Notes: a model not told the origin generated them from the sequence alone. Shown: positions 17,324 to 27,635, numbered from the stretch's first letter. The stretch is 64,000 nucleotides of DNA from Limnohabitans sp. Hippo3 (GCF_003063665.1 NZ_NESF01000001.1:806001-870000); one strand, 5' to 3'. Program-made: numbers and translations.

Positions 17324-18601
17324 TCAATAGAACCAACGGGCTGGCACCATGACCAAGGCCGGGAACGCCACCATGGCGAACATGATGATGAATTGGGCGA
17401 TCATGAACGGCATCACGCCGCGCGTGACTTCGTCCATGCTGATTTTGCCGACACCCGCCACCGCATTGAGCACCGTGCCCACGGGGGGTGTGATCAGACC
17501 AATCGCATTGTTGATGATGAACAACACGCCGAAATAAACCGGGTCAATGCCAGCGGCCTTGACCACGGGCATGAGCACTGGCGTCAAGAGCAGGATGGTC
17601 GGCGTCATGTCGAGCGCGGTGCCCACCACCATGGTGATGACCATGATGGTCAGCATCAGCAAGCGTGGGCTGTCCAGCAAAGGCTGCAACAGCTCGATCA
17701 ACTGCGCAGGCAAATTGGCCACCGTGATCAGCCAGGCCGAGACCATGGCCGCAGCCACCAGAAACATGACGATCGCGCTGGTTTTGGCTGAAGACACGAA
17801 CAAGGGGTAAAGGTCTTTCAGGCCCAGTTCGCGGTAGATGAAGGTGGAGATGAACAGCGCGTACACCGCCGCCACCACCGCGGCTTCTGTGGGCGTGAAG
17901 ACGCCGAACTTGAGACCGAACACCACGATCAAGGGCAACACCAAGGCCCAGGTAGCCTCGCGCATGGCCACCAGGATCTCGCCCATGGATTTGCGGGGCG
18001 GCACTTGCACCACCTCGCGTCGCGCCAGCCACCACCAGGTGATCCACAGCGATGCACCCAGCAGGATGCCGGGCACGATACCGGCCATGAACAGCTTGGA
18101 GATGGACACATTGCCCGCCACGCCAAAGATCACAAAACCGATGCTGGGCGGGATCACCGGGGCGATGATGCCGGCCGAAGCGATCAAACCAGCTGAACGG
18201 GCCCGGTCATGGCCGGCAGCCACCATCATGGGCAACAGCAAAGCCGACAGCGCCGCCGCATCGGCCACGGCAGAGCCCGACAAGGCTGCCATGATCACAG
18301 CCGCCATGATGGTCACATAACCCAGACCGCCTTTGATGTGCCCCACGCAAGCCATGGCAAAGTTGACGATACGGCGCGACAGACCGCCCGCATTCATGAT
18401 TTCACCAGCCAGCATGAAGAACGGCACCGCCAGCAAAGGGAAGCTGTTGGAGCCTTCGAGCAGGTTCTGCGCCAGGATCTGGGCATCGAACATGTCCAGA
18501 TGCCACATCAGGGCGACACCGCAGATCAGCAAAGAAAAAGCGATCGGGATGCCAATGGCCATGGCACCGATCAATGAAAAAACAAAAATGGCAATCGTCA
18601 T
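17324..18601 (-). CDS. dctM: TRAP transporter large permease DctM
   Basis: 425 residues, about 12 membrane segments, with typical DctM blocks: IGIPIAFSLLICGVALM, LLAVPFFMLAGEIMNAGG, GHIKGGLGYVTIMAAVIMAALSGSAVADAAAL, IIAPVIPPSIGFVIFG, and NNAIGLITPPVGTVLNAVAGVGKISMDEV. The frame is open to 18853, overlapping dctQ, but the protein begins at the ATG at 18601. Confidence 0.93.
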   Translation of the reverse strand: MTIAIFVFSLIGAMAIGIPIAFSLLICGVALMWHLDMFDAQILAQNLLEGSNSFPLLAVPFFMLAGEIMNAGGLSRRIVNFAMACVGHIKGGLGYVTIMAAVIMAALSGSAVADAAALSALLLPMMVAAGHDRARSAGLIASAGIIAPVIPPSIGFVIFGVAGNVSISKLFMAGIVPGILLGASLWITWWWLARREVVQVPPRKSMGEILVAMREATWALVLPLIVVFGLKFGVFTPTEAAVVAAVYALFISTFIYRELGLKDLYPLFVSSAKTSAIVMFLVAAAMVSAWLITVANLPAQLIELLQPLLDSPRLLMLTIMVITMVVGTALDMTPTILLLTPVLMPVVKAAGIDPVYFGVLFIINNAIGLITPPVGTVLNAVAGVGKISMDEVTRGVMPFMIAQFIIMFAMVAFPALVMVPARWFY

Positions 18602-18615
18602 GTCCGTCCCCGCGC

Positions 18616-19149
18616 TCAGGCTTTGTCTGCGCCATGCGGCGACTCTTCGGATTCCTGGATCATGACCAGGTCTTCGTCTCGCATTTGGCCGGTGAGCAAG
18701 CGAAACAGCTCGGTCAACAAGATCAAGCCGCCCAGCACTGCAAACACCACACCGGGTGCATAAATCCAGGCCATGGACACTTCCATCACCGCGCTGGTGC
18801 TGTCCAGGTTGATCACGGTTTGCTGGTAAGCACCGCTGAACAGCAGCCAGCAAATGAACAACATGGCCAGGTAGGACAGGGCCAAGCAGAACTTTTTACC
18901 CGTCGGACCGAGTTTGCCCACCAGCATGTCGGTGCCGAGGTGGCCATGCTCTCTGAGGGCAATGACCGCACCCATGAACGTCATCCAGACAAACAACCAG
19001 CGCGACAACTCTTCGGACAAGGTGATGCCCGAGTTGAAACCGTAGCGCATGACCACGTTGCCAAACACCAGCACCACCATCACGGCCAGACAAGCCGCAA
19101 TGACCACGCTCAGCACTTGGCAAAACCCGTCAATGAATTTTTGAACCAC
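18616..19149 (-). CDS. dctQ: TRAP transporter small permease DctQ
   Basis: A four-helix DctQ protein with SEELSRWLFVWMTFMGAVIALREHGHLGTDML, a family signature. A GGAG lies 7 bases before a GTG at 19149 (4 bases before another GTG at 19152). The ATG at 19179 would place this ribosome site inside the gene, so I choose GTG. First gene of the operon dctQ-dctM-dctP-aroQ-aroE-type-VOC-dehydratase. Confidence 0.88.
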   Translation of the reverse strand: MVQKFIDGFCQVLSVVIAACLAVMVVLVFGNVVMRYGFNSGITLSEELSRWLFVWMTFMGAVIALREHGHLGTDMLVGKLGPTGKKFCLALSYLAMLFICWLLFSGAYQQTVINLDSTSAVMEVSMAWIYAPGVVFAVLGGLILLTELFRLLTGQMRDEDLVMIQESEESPHGADKA

Positions 19150-19181
19150 CACACATCTCCAAGATAGGACTGCCGACAATG

Positions 19182-19197
19182 TACGAACTGGTTAGTA
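19182..19197. promoter_or_regulatory. Candidate TetR operator TACGAACTGGTTAGTA
   Basis: An imperfect palindrome (TAC-N-AAC-NN-GTT-N-GTA, 12 of 16 positions symmetric) 33 bases before dctQ. ACTGGT is repeated in inverse as ACCAGT at 19205-19210, and ACCAGTTGGT occurs at the tetR start (19928-19937). The size and geometry suit a TetR dimer. Binding is inferred, not shown. Confidence 0.5.
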
Positions 19198-19248
19198 TTT
19201 TATGACCAGTAATTACCCTCATATATAAATGCTTTCGATCGCTACCAG

Positions 19249-19941
19249 TTATGCCGAAATGGAATGGCTGACAAAACGCTGGATCAGCTCGACCACATGC
19301 ACGCGCTTGAGGGTGGTGGCTTTGTCCTGGCTGGCGCGGTCCTGAAAAATCAGGCCAAAGGTGTGACGGTTGGACACATTGAAGAATGTGAAGGCCGAAA
19401 TCGCCGAGTGGATGTCCACCGGGTCCAGCCCTGACCTGAACACGCCCTGCGCCACACCCCGGTCATACACCGCCTTGACAGAGGCGATGGCGTTGAAGTT
19501 GAGCTGCTGGATACTCTGGCTTTTACGCAGATAGTCCCCGCGCTGGATGTTCTCATTCATCACCAGCCGGATGAAATCCTCGTTGTCGCGGTGGTGGTCG
19601 TAAGTGAACTCCACCAGTTTTTTCAAGGCATCCATCGGCGGCAAGTCGTCCAGGTGCAGATCGGACTCGATGGTACGCATGCGCCGGTAGGCTTCTTCGA
19701 GCACCGCCAGGTACAACCCGTCCTTGCTGCCGAAGTAGTAATAGATCATGCGCTTGCTGGTGCGCGTGGCCGCCGCGATAGCGTCGATGCGCGCGCCCGT
19801 GAGACCCTTGTCGGCGAACTCGTGTGTAGCCACGGCCAGGATCTCGGCCATGGTGCGGGCCGGGTCGTTGGTGCGACCGGTTTCTTTGGCCGAATCTGTG
19901 TCGGCCGTCAGATTTTTATAGGAATGTACCAGTTGGTTCAT
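19249..19941 (-). CDS. TetR-family regulator of the quinate/shikimate operon
   Basis: 230 residues: TetR HTH at about 30-75 (EILAVATHEFADKGLTGARIDAIAAATRTSKRMIYYYFGSKDGLYLAVLEEAYRRMR) and a ligand-binding domain with FIRLVMNENIQRG. It lies immediately upstream of dctQ on the same strand, separated by a region carrying ACTGGT dyads. It probably represses the operon until an intermediate such as quinate, shikimate or protocatechuate binds; the ligand is inferred from context. Confidence 0.88.
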   Translation of the reverse strand: MNQLVHSYKNLTADTDSAKETGRTNDPARTMAEILAVATHEFADKGLTGARIDAIAAATRTSKRMIYYYFGSKDGLYLAVLEEAYRRMRTIESDLHLDDLPPMDALKKLVEFTYDHHRDNEDFIRLVMNENIQRGDYLRKSQSIQQLNFNAIASVKAVYDRGVAQGVFRSGLDPVDIHSAISAFTFFNVSNRHTFGLIFQDRASQDKATTLKRVHVVELIQRFVSHSISA

Positions 19942-19965
19942 TTGACGAGTATAGATCGCCTCAAG

Positions 19966-20211
19966 TCACGGCCCAAGCCCTGGGTCCTCAGACCCATCCC
20001 TTGTGGGCGCGGAGGAGGTTTTGACCATGTTGATCACACCGAAGGGGCAACGCCGCTCGCACAGGCTGCAACCGGTGCAGGCCTCTGGCGCGTGCAAGAC
20101 CGACCGCTTTCGCCAGGCCTGCACCTGCAGGCTCAGCACACGTGGTGGACACGCCGCCACACACCAGCCGCAGCCGGTGCAACGGTTGGTGTCGATGTGC
20201 GGCAGCCGCAT
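19966..20211 (-). CDS. Small 2x[4Fe-4S] ferredoxin-like protein
   Basis: 81 residues with two complete ferredoxin Cys motifs, CTGCGWCVAACPP and CTGCSLCERRCPF, separated by a short linker. It is a bacterial-type 4Fe-4S electron carrier. It begins 4 bases after the thioesterase gene and is probably co-transcribed with it. The electron partner is not identifiable here. Confidence 0.85.
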   Translation of the reverse strand: MRLPHIDTNRCTGCGWCVAACPPRVLSLQVQAWRKRSVLHAPEACTGCSLCERRCPFGVINMVKTSSAPTRDGSEDPGLGP

Positions 20212-20215
20212 GGGC

Positions 20216-20653
20216 TCAGAGGGCCTTCAGTTCGGCCACCTTGTGCCAAAACGCTTCAGGGACCAGCGCCACGGTGCGCGTCTGCCGGTCCACAAACACG
20301 ATGCCAATTTTGCCGCGCGCCACCTCGCGGCCAGTGTCCAGACACTCCATGCGGTAGACCAGGTCAAAACCGTATTTGTTGGGGTCTTGCGGCACCATGC
20401 TCACCCGCATGGTCTCGCCATGAAAGCCTTCAGACTTGTACTGCGCCACCATGTCGCCCACCACAATGGGATGACCCGCCACATTGCCCTCGGTGTAACC
20501 CAGTGATTTGAAAAACCGCACACGGGCTTCGGACACGAGTGTCAGCAGCTGCGCGTTGTCCAGGTGCCCACCCTGGTTGACGTGGCTGATGTAAATCTGG
20601 ATGTCCGTGGCAAAAACAAAGCGCTCAGGAAGGGAGAACTGGATACGGGGCAT
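20216..20653 (-). CDS. Acyl-CoA thioesterase, 4HBT hotdog family
   Basis: 145 residues in the 4HBT/YbgC-like pattern: FATDIQIYISHVNQGGHLDNAQLLTLVSEARVRFFKSLGY, then GDMVAQYKSEGFHGETMRVSM and a strand ending ARGKIGIVFVDRQT. Hotdog thioesterases hydrolyse acyl-CoA; the substrate cannot be read from sequence. It lies between aroE and the ferredoxin in a three-gene minus-strand set. Confidence 0.8.
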   Translation of the reverse strand: MPRIQFSLPERFVFATDIQIYISHVNQGGHLDNAQLLTLVSEARVRFFKSLGYTEGNVAGHPIVVGDMVAQYKSEGFHGETMRVSMVPQDPNKYGFDLVYRMECLDTGREVARGKIGIVFVDRQTRTVALVPEAFWHKVAELKAL

Positions 20654-20659
20654 AAAGGA

Positions 20660-21490
20660 TCAAATGAGGGGCACGGTGAGCTGTTCAATAACATTGCGGG
20701 TGTCTGGGCGCACACCACGCCACCATGCAAAGGCCTCAGCTGCCTGCTCTGCCAACATGCCCACGCCATCGGCCAAGCGCTTCACACCGGCTTGACCGGC
20801 CAGTTTGAGAAAAGGCGTGAGGCCCTTGCCGTAGGTCAGGTCATACGCCAGACAAGCAGGCGCAAAAACAGCGAGGGACAAAGGCGGCAGCTCGGCCGTC
20901 AGACTGGCCGACGTGGCGTTCAACACCACATCAAATGCGCCTGTCACATCGGTATAACCCATACCGGACACGGGTACAGCGCCACTTCGGTGTTGCCGGG
21001 CCAGATCGGCCAGCTCCTGCGCCTTCACCGCGGTGCGATTGACAATCACCACCTCGGCTGGCCCTTGCGCCAGAATGGGCAACAAGGCCCCACGCGTGGC
21101 ACCGCCTGCACCCAGAATCAACACCCGTCGCCCTTGCAGCGAACATCCGAGGTTGTGCACCAGATCGCGCACCAGCCCTACACCGTCAAAGTTTTCGGCA
21201 TACACCTTGTCGCCATCGAACTTCATCGCGTTCACAGCACCGGCCAATTGGGCGCTGGGGGCCAGGTCGGTCGCATAGGCAAAAGCATCCAACTTGAAGG
21301 GTGCGGTCACGTTCATGCCCCGACCACCCGCCAATCTGAACGCGTCTACAGCTTGCGCAAACCCGCCCAATGGACCGAGCACTTTGGTGTATTCGATGTC
21401 CTGCCCGGTCACTTGAGCGAACGCGGTATGGATGAGCGGCGACTTGCTCTGCTCGATGGGGTTGCCGATCACGGCGTAACGGTCTGTCAT
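20660..21490 (-). CDS. aroE: Shikimate dehydrogenase
   Basis: 276 residues with canonical AroE features: YAVIGNPIEQSKSPLIH, GMNVTAPFK (catalytic Lys), GAVNA, ENFDGVGL (catalytic Asp), RRVLILGAGGATRGALLP and VNRT, and C-terminal DGVGMLAEQAAEAFAWWRG. It is closer to biosynthetic AroE than the copy at 14839, so it probably makes shikimate from dehydroshikimate with NADPH. Start at the ATG at 21490. Confidence 0.92.
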   Translation of the reverse strand: MTDRYAVIGNPIEQSKSPLIHTAFAQVTGQDIEYTKVLGPLGGFAQAVDAFRLAGGRGMNVTAPFKLDAFAYATDLAPSAQLAGAVNAMKFDGDKVYAENFDGVGLVRDLVHNLGCSLQGRRVLILGAGGATRGALLPILAQGPAEVVIVNRTAVKAQELADLARQHRSGAVPVSGMGYTDVTGAFDVVLNATSASLTAELPPLSLAVFAPACLAYDLTYGKGLTPFLKLAGQAGVKRLADGVGMLAEQAAEAFAWWRGVRPDTRNVIEQLTVPLI

Positions 21491-21641
21491 GAGAAATTCC
21501 AGCAAACGATCCACCGATCTTATCGCCGTGGAAAGAGACCACAGAGGGCATCGCCATCACCGTGCCCGCCAAGCATCTCAAAAATCAGATTGCAAACCCA
21601 TTTTTTTGTATGATGAAGCATCGAATGAGCTGGAGACTCCA

Positions 21642-22061
21642 ATGCTTTTGCAACCTCAAACCATTGCCCTGCTCTTCACTGTGATTCTGTTGGCAGTCAC
21701 TGCTTACTTCTTGCTCGGCTCTGTGCCTTTATTGACGCTCAAGCATGACAACCCGATGGATTCTCGCTTCATTAGATCTTTTTATTTAACCTATTTCAGA
21801 ATCGCATTTTGCGCTGCTGTCGTCACAGCATTGAGCTACGGATTTGCCGGTAAGCCGTTATTTGCCCTAGGCGCGACTGCCATTGGACTACTCACTTTGC
21901 TTTTGCGTCACCGGTTGATCTCAAAAATGGATCAGCTAAACGAAAAGATTCGGGCCAACGACACAGCCGCCATGGCCGCATTTCACAAAACGCACAAGTC
22001 GGCCATAGTGATCAACCTGGTTCAGTTGTTGGCCATCCTGTACAGCCTTGGCTCGTTCTGA
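21642..22061 (+). CDS. Uncharacterised small membrane protein
   Basis: 139 residues with about four hydrophobic segments: LLFTVILLAVTAYFLLG, YLTYFRIAFCAAVVTALSYGFAG, LFALGATAIGLLTLLL and VINLVQLLAILYSLGSF, plus a charged loop between the third and fourth. GGAG lies 7 bases before the ATG. It is alone on the plus strand between two minus-strand sets. No family was recognised with confidence. Confidence 0.7.
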   Translation: MLLQPQTIALLFTVILLAVTAYFLLGSVPLLTLKHDNPMDSRFIRSFYLTYFRIAFCAAVVTALSYGFAGKPLFALGATAIGLLTLLLRHRLISKMDQLNEKIRANDTAAMAAFHKTHKSAIVINLVQLLAILYSLGSF

Positions 22062-22096
22062 TAACCCTGTCGTATTTTTTACTGTTGGACAAAAAA

Positions 22097-23275
22097 TCAA
22101 TGCCGTCCCACCAGGCGGTACACAAAAAATCCCAGTACCGCCACACCCATGGCCGCCAAGCTGAGGGTGCCAGGCAACCAGTCCCGATCCACACTCTGCG
22201 CCATGAGCACGACGCCACTCGACTGACCAAAAAACAGCAGGCACGCAAACAAGGTCACCGCCGTACCGCGTGAAGCGGGGGCCATTTGAGTGGCCTGAAC
22301 CTGCAACGTGTTGTGCAGCATGTAGAAACCAAAGCCCGTGGCAAAGCAGCCCAACATGCCCCAAGCTGGCTCACGCGCCCAAGCAAGAATGAGTAGACCC
22401 AACACAATGCAAGTGACGCCTGTCTTGACCAAGCCTCGTTCCCCGCCCAGCCAGGTAAGCCATCGCCTGGCAAATTGGCTGTAGAGCAAACCGCCTACGC
22501 CATACAACATCATGACCGAACCAGCCAAGACCACGCTCATGTCAAATTGCTGGTGCAAATGGGTGGGAATGAAGGCCATGGCACCAAAGACCAATGCGCC
22601 TTCAATGGCAGTGACGATGAGCACCTGGCGCACACGCGCCACGCGCAGCATCTCCAACGTGTTGGCAAAGTAAGCAGCAAAACTGCTGGCACTCGCAGCC
22701 GACGATGCTGACGGCATGCTGCGCAACTTGCGCCAGAGCATGAAGGCGACGCTGGCAAAAAGTACGGACACCACCGCAAATGCGGCACGCCAGCCCAGAT
22801 GTTCTGCCGCAAAGCCCCCAAACCACAGGCCGGCCATCATGCCGGTGACGGTGTAGCCCATCAGCTTGGCCAGGGTTTCCTGTCTGCGGTCATAGGCCAC
22901 CTGATCCCCGATCCAGGCCATGGACAGCGGAATGATGCCTGCCGCTGCCGCACCCATGAAGCCGCGCATGACCACCAGCAAGGTCAGGTCTGAGGCCATG
23001 CTGGTGATGGCACTGAACACGGCGCAAGCGAGCACCGCCAAGGAGATGACGCGCAACTTGCCAAAACGGTCGCCCAGCGGGCCGTAAAACAATTGCAGCA
23101 CGCCATAAGCCACGGCAAAGGCCGAGACCACGCGAGAAGCCTCACCCGTCGTGACATGAAACTCCTGCCCCAGCACCACCAGCATCGGGTCGCACAGGCG
23201 CATCGAGGCCATGCTGGCGAATCCCGCCAGACCCATCACGCGCAAACTGTTGCGCTCGGTTTGCGCTGTGCTCAA
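22097..23275 (-). CDS. MFS transporter at the end of the pmd operon
   Basis: 392 residues, 12 predicted helices, with the MFS motif A variant YGPLGDRFGKLRVI after helix 2 and RGFMGAAAAGIIPLSMAWIGD. It resembles AraJ/YdhP-type permeases. It begins 12 bases after pmdC, apparently with TTG, so it is likely the last operon member. Uptake or efflux of an aromatic acid is suggested by position only. Confidence 0.82.
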   Translation of the reverse strand: MSTAQTERNSLRVMGLAGFASMASMRLCDPMLVVLGQEFHVTTGEASRVVSAFAVAYGVLQLFYGPLGDRFGKLRVISLAVLACAVFSAITSMASDLTLLVVMRGFMGAAAAGIIPLSMAWIGDQVAYDRRQETLAKLMGYTVTGMMAGLWFGGFAAEHLGWRAAFAVVSVLFASVAFMLWRKLRSMPSASSAASASSFAAYFANTLEMLRVARVRQVLIVTAIEGALVFGAMAFIPTHLHQQFDMSVVLAGSVMMLYGVGGLLYSQFARRWLTWLGGERGLVKTGVTCIVLGLLILAWAREPAWGMLGCFATGFGFYMLHNTLQVQATQMAPASRGTAVTLFACLLFFGQSSGVVLMAQSVDRDWLPGTLSLAAMGVAVLGFFVYRLVGRH

Positions 23276-23287
23276 TTCAACGGCCTG

Positions 23288-24244
23288 TCAGCCATGGAGT
23301 TGCTGTTCCAGATCGTGCAAGACCTGGTAGCAAGGCAGCACTTGCGCGACGCTCGAATTGGGCTCGCGGCCTTCACGGATGGCCGCAAAGAACTCGCGGT
23401 CCTGCAGCTCGATGCCGTTCATGGACACAGCCACTTGCGACACGTCGATCTTTTCTTCCTTGCCGGTGTACAGGTCGTCGTAACGGGCCAGATAGGTGCC
23501 GGTGTCGCCGATGTAGCGGAAGTAAGTGCCCAGCGGGCCATCGTTGTTGAAGCTGAGCGACAAAGTGCAGATCGCGCCGTTGGCCGCCTTGAGCTGGATG
23601 CTCATGTCCATGGCGATGCCCAACGTGGGGTGGATCGGGCCTTGCACCGCGTTGGCTTTGACGATGGGGCTGCCGCACTGGTAGGCGAACAGGTCCACCG
23701 TGTGGGCCGCGTGGTGCCACAGCAGGTGGTCGGTCCAGCTGCGGGCCTGGCCCAGCGCGTTCATGTTGGTGCGGCGGAAGAAGTAGGTCTGCACATCCAT
23801 TTGCTGGATGTTGAACTCCCTTGCCTTGATCTTGTGGTTCACCCACTGGTGGCTCGGGTTGAAGCGCCGGGTGTGGCCCACCATGGCAACAAGACCTGTT
23901 TCCTTCTGTACCCGCAGCACTTCCTGGCCTTCCTTGTACACGTCGCACAGGGGAATTTCGACCTGCACATGCTTGCCGGCCTTCAGGCAAGCCAGGGTCT
24001 GGCTGGCGTGCATCTGGGTGGGCGTGCAAAGAATGACAGCATCGACCTCTTTCAAAGCGAGCGACTCGTTCAGATCGGTGGTGACGTGACCAATCCCGTA
24101 TTTGTCCGCCACCTCTTTGGTTTTAGCGAACTCGCGGCCGATCAGCGAAACGACTTCCACGCCGTCGATGTTCTGGATGCCGTCCAGGTGTTTGATGCCG
24201 AAGGCACCTGCGCCCGCCAGGGCGACTTTGATGGTTTTGCTCAT
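23288..24244 (-). CDS. pmdC: 4-Carboxy-2-hydroxymuconate-6-semialdehyde dehydrogenase
   Basis: Gfo/Idh/MocA-family oxidoreductase of 318 residues. The N-terminal Rossmann domain begins KVALAGAGAFGIKHLDGI, and the C-terminal domain has VGHTRRFNPSHQW and a DHLLWHHAAHTVDLF motif typical of LigC/PmdC. It oxidises the protocatechuate ring-cleavage product (in its cyclic hemiacetal form) to 2-pyrone-4,6-dicarboxylate with NAD(P). The frame opens at 24307, inside a repeat; the real start is the ATG at 24244. Confidence 0.92.
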   Translation of the reverse strand: MSKTIKVALAGAGAFGIKHLDGIQNIDGVEVVSLIGREFAKTKEVADKYGIGHVTTDLNESLALKEVDAVILCTPTQMHASQTLACLKAGKHVQVEIPLCDVYKEGQEVLRVQKETGLVAMVGHTRRFNPSHQWVNHKIKAREFNIQQMDVQTYFFRRTNMNALGQARSWTDHLLWHHAAHTVDLFAYQCGSPIVKANAVQGPIHPTLGIAMDMSIQLKAANGAICTLSLSFNNDGPLGTYFRYIGDTGTYLARYDDLYTGKEEKIDVSQVAVSMNGIELQDREFFAAIREGREPNSSVAQVLPCYQVLHDLEQQLHG

Positions 24245-24270
24245 GTTGTTCTCCAGTGATGTGGTGGACG

Positions 24271-24333
24271 TGTCACCCCGGACGCGATCCGGGGTCCATG
24301 CATTCATGGATTCCCGCCTGCGCGGGAATGACG
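24271..24333. repeat. REP-like double hairpin between pmdB and pmdC
   Basis: Two adjacent stems: CCCCGGA...TCCGGGG, then TTCCCGCCTGCGCGGGAA, framed by TGTCA and TGACG. It is the same design as the elements at 25737-25789 and 27529-27589. It fills the gap between pmdB and pmdC. Confidence 0.8.
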
Positions 24334-24340
24334 ATTCAGT

Positions 24341-25715
<1,375 letters not shown>

Positions 25716-25736
25716 CGAATACCTTTCAGGGGGTTG

Positions 25737-25789
25737 TCATGCCCGCGAAAGCGGGCATCCATGGATCCCGGGGCAAGCCCGGGATGACA
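25737..25789. repeat. REP-like double hairpin between pmdD and pmdA
   Basis: GTCATGCCCGCGAAAGCGGGCAT followed by ATCCCGGGGCAAGCCCGGGATGACA: two strong stems flanked by GTCAT and ATGAC. It is the second copy of the pmd-operon repeat. Confidence 0.8.
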
Positions 25790-25795
25790 TCAAAA

Positions 25796-26731
25796 TCACT
25801 TCACTTCTTCTGGCCAATACAGGCGCATCGGGTTGTTCACCAGCAGCTTCTTCTGCAGCTCGGCCGTGGGCGCGATGTGCGGAATGAAGTCGACCAGCAG
25901 ACCATCGTCGGGCATGTGGTCTTTCAGGTTGGGGTGCGGCCAGTCGGTCCCCCACAGCACACGATCGGGGAACTCTTCCACGATGCGCTTGGCAAACGGA
26001 ATCACGTCCTGGTAAGCGTTCTGCTCACCATCCAGCGCCTTGGGGCCAGTGACCGACAAACGCTCTGGACAAGACACTTTGCTCCACACGTTTTTATGCT
26101 CGCGCATGAACTTCTGGAACAGCGCAAACTGCGGTCCATCCACGGGCAGCGACACGTCGGGTCGGCCCATGTGGTCCACCACCACGGTGGTGGGCAGTGC
26201 GGTGAAGAAATCCCATAGCTCGGGCAGATCGACCGCCTCGAAGTAAATGACCACGTGCCAACCCCACTTGGCGATGCGGTTGGCGATGTCCATCAGCTCA
26301 TCTTTGGGCGTGAAGTCCACCAGACGTTTGACGAAGTTGAAGCGCACACCACGCACACCCGCATCGTGCATGGCCTGGATTTCTTCGTCCGTCACGCTGC
26401 GCTTGACCGTGGCCACGCCACGCGCCTTGCCGCCCGAGTGGACCAAGGCATCCACCATGGCGCGGTTGTCTGCGCCGTGGCAGGTGGCTTGGACCACCAC
26501 GTTGCGCGCAAATCCCAGGTGATCACGCAGCGCGTACAACTGGTGCTTGGACGCATCGCAAGGCGTGTACTTGCGCTCGGGCGCATAGGGGAACTCGGCG
26601 CCGGGGCCAAACACGTGGCAGTGCGCGTCGACCGCGCCTTCGGGCACCTTGAAAACGGGCTTGGAAGGACCGGTGTACCAGTCCATCCAGCCTGCGGTTT
26701 TGGTGAAATCACCTGTTGTAGGTTTGCTCAC
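25796..26731 (-). CDS. pmdD: 2-Pyrone-4,6-dicarboxylate hydrolase
   Basis: 311 residues, amidohydrolase-2 TIM barrel. The metal-binding start is VDAHCHVFGPGAEFPYAPERKYTPCDA, followed by RGVRFNFVKRL, VVVDHMGRPD and WGTDWPHPN near the end; all are typical of LigI. It opens the pyrone to 4-oxalomesaconate. A GTG at 26731 with AGGAG 7 bases upstream fits better than the distant first Met at 26794. Confidence 0.92.
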   Translation of the reverse strand: MSKPTTGDFTKTAGWMDWYTGPSKPVFKVPEGAVDAHCHVFGPGAEFPYAPERKYTPCDASKHQLYALRDHLGFARNVVVQATCHGADNRAMVDALVHSGGKARGVATVKRSVTDEEIQAMHDAGVRGVRFNFVKRLVDFTPKDELMDIANRIAKWGWHVVIYFEAVDLPELWDFFTALPTTVVVDHMGRPDVSLPVDGPQFALFQKFMREHKNVWSKVSCPERLSVTGPKALDGEQNAYQDVIPFAKRIVEEFPDRVLWGTDWPHPNLKDHMPDDGLLVDFIPHIAPTAELQKKLLVNNPMRLYWPEEVK

Positions 26732-26815
26732 TTTGATTCTCCTGTGGATGCAAGGCGCTGTCGCTTCGTGCGATGCACGGCCGCAGCCGCGCATCGCACC
26801 ACCACGAACGGTGGA

Positions 26816-27499
26816 TCAATCGATGTACTTCAGACCCGCAGCAGCCAGCGGCTCGCGCATCTTGTACATGTCCAAACCCAGCACGCCAGAAGCCAGCTTG
26901 GCGCGTTTTTCACCTTCAAAGCTTTCACGTTTTTGCGCCGCCTCAAGTGTTTGCACCGCACGGGCTGCGGGGACACACACCACACCGTCGTCATCGGCCA
27001 CGATCACATCGCCGGGGTTGACGATCATGCCCGCGCACACCACAGGGATGTTCACCGATCCGATGGTCGCCTTGATGCAGCCCTTGCTGCTGATGGCTTT
27101 GCTCCACACTGGGAAATTCATTTTTTGCAGCTCTTTCACATCGCGCACCCCAGCGTCGATGATCAAAGCGCGTGCACCACGCGCCTGGAACGATGTAGCC
27201 AGCAAGTCACCAAAGTAACCATCGGTGCATTCGGCCGTGATGGCCGCGACCACGATGTCGCCGGGCTGAATCTGCTCGGCCACCACATGCATCATCCAGT
27301 TGTCGCCGGGGTGCAGCAGCACCGTCACCGCTGTTCCGGACACTTGCGCGCCGGGATAAATGGGGCGCATATAAGGCTTCATGAGGCCCACACGGCCCAT
27401 GGCTTCGTGCACCGTGGCGGAGCCCAATGCGGTCAAACCATCAGCGGCTGCGCGGTCTGCGCGGGTGATGTTGCGGTAAACAACGCCGAGTTCGTACAT
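26816..27499 (-). CDS. pmdF: 4-Carboxy-4-hydroxy-2-oxoadipate aldolase / oxaloacetate decarboxylase
   Basis: 227 residues of the RraA-like class II aldolase family (LigK/HMG aldolase): [73 protein letters not shown] (with the conserved GxLLA...RG and D), and [16 protein letters not shown]. It cleaves CHA to pyruvate and oxaloacetate, the last step of the pathway. AGGAG lies 8 bases before the ATG at 27499. Confidence 0.93.
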   Translation of the reverse strand: MYELGVVYRNITRADRAAADGLTALGSATVHEAMGRVGLMKPYMRPIYPGAQVSGTAVTVLLHPGDNWMMHVVAEQIQPGDIVVAAITAECTDGYFGDLLATSFQARGARALIIDAGVRDVKELQKMNFPVWSKAISSKGCIKATIGSVNIPVVCAGMIVNPGDVIVADDDGVVCVPAARAVQTLEAAQKRESFEGEKRAKLASGVLGLDMYKMREPLAAAGLKYID

Positions 27500-27528
27500 G
27501 GTCAGTTCTCCTGGTTCAATCTTCAATT

Positions 27529-27589
27529 GTCATCCCCGACTTGATCGGGGATTCAGAGGCATGGATGCCCGATGAGGTCGGGCATGACA
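27529..27589. repeat. REP-like double hairpin between pmdE and pmdF
   Basis: ATCCCCGACTTGATCGGGGAT followed by ATGCCCGATGAGGTCGGGCAT, framed by TGTC and GACA. Third copy of the family in this operon. Confidence 0.8.
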
Positions 27590-27635
27590 AAAAATGCGCG
27601 CGCATGGCCAAAGTCGATGGAAGACAGGTCGCCGT

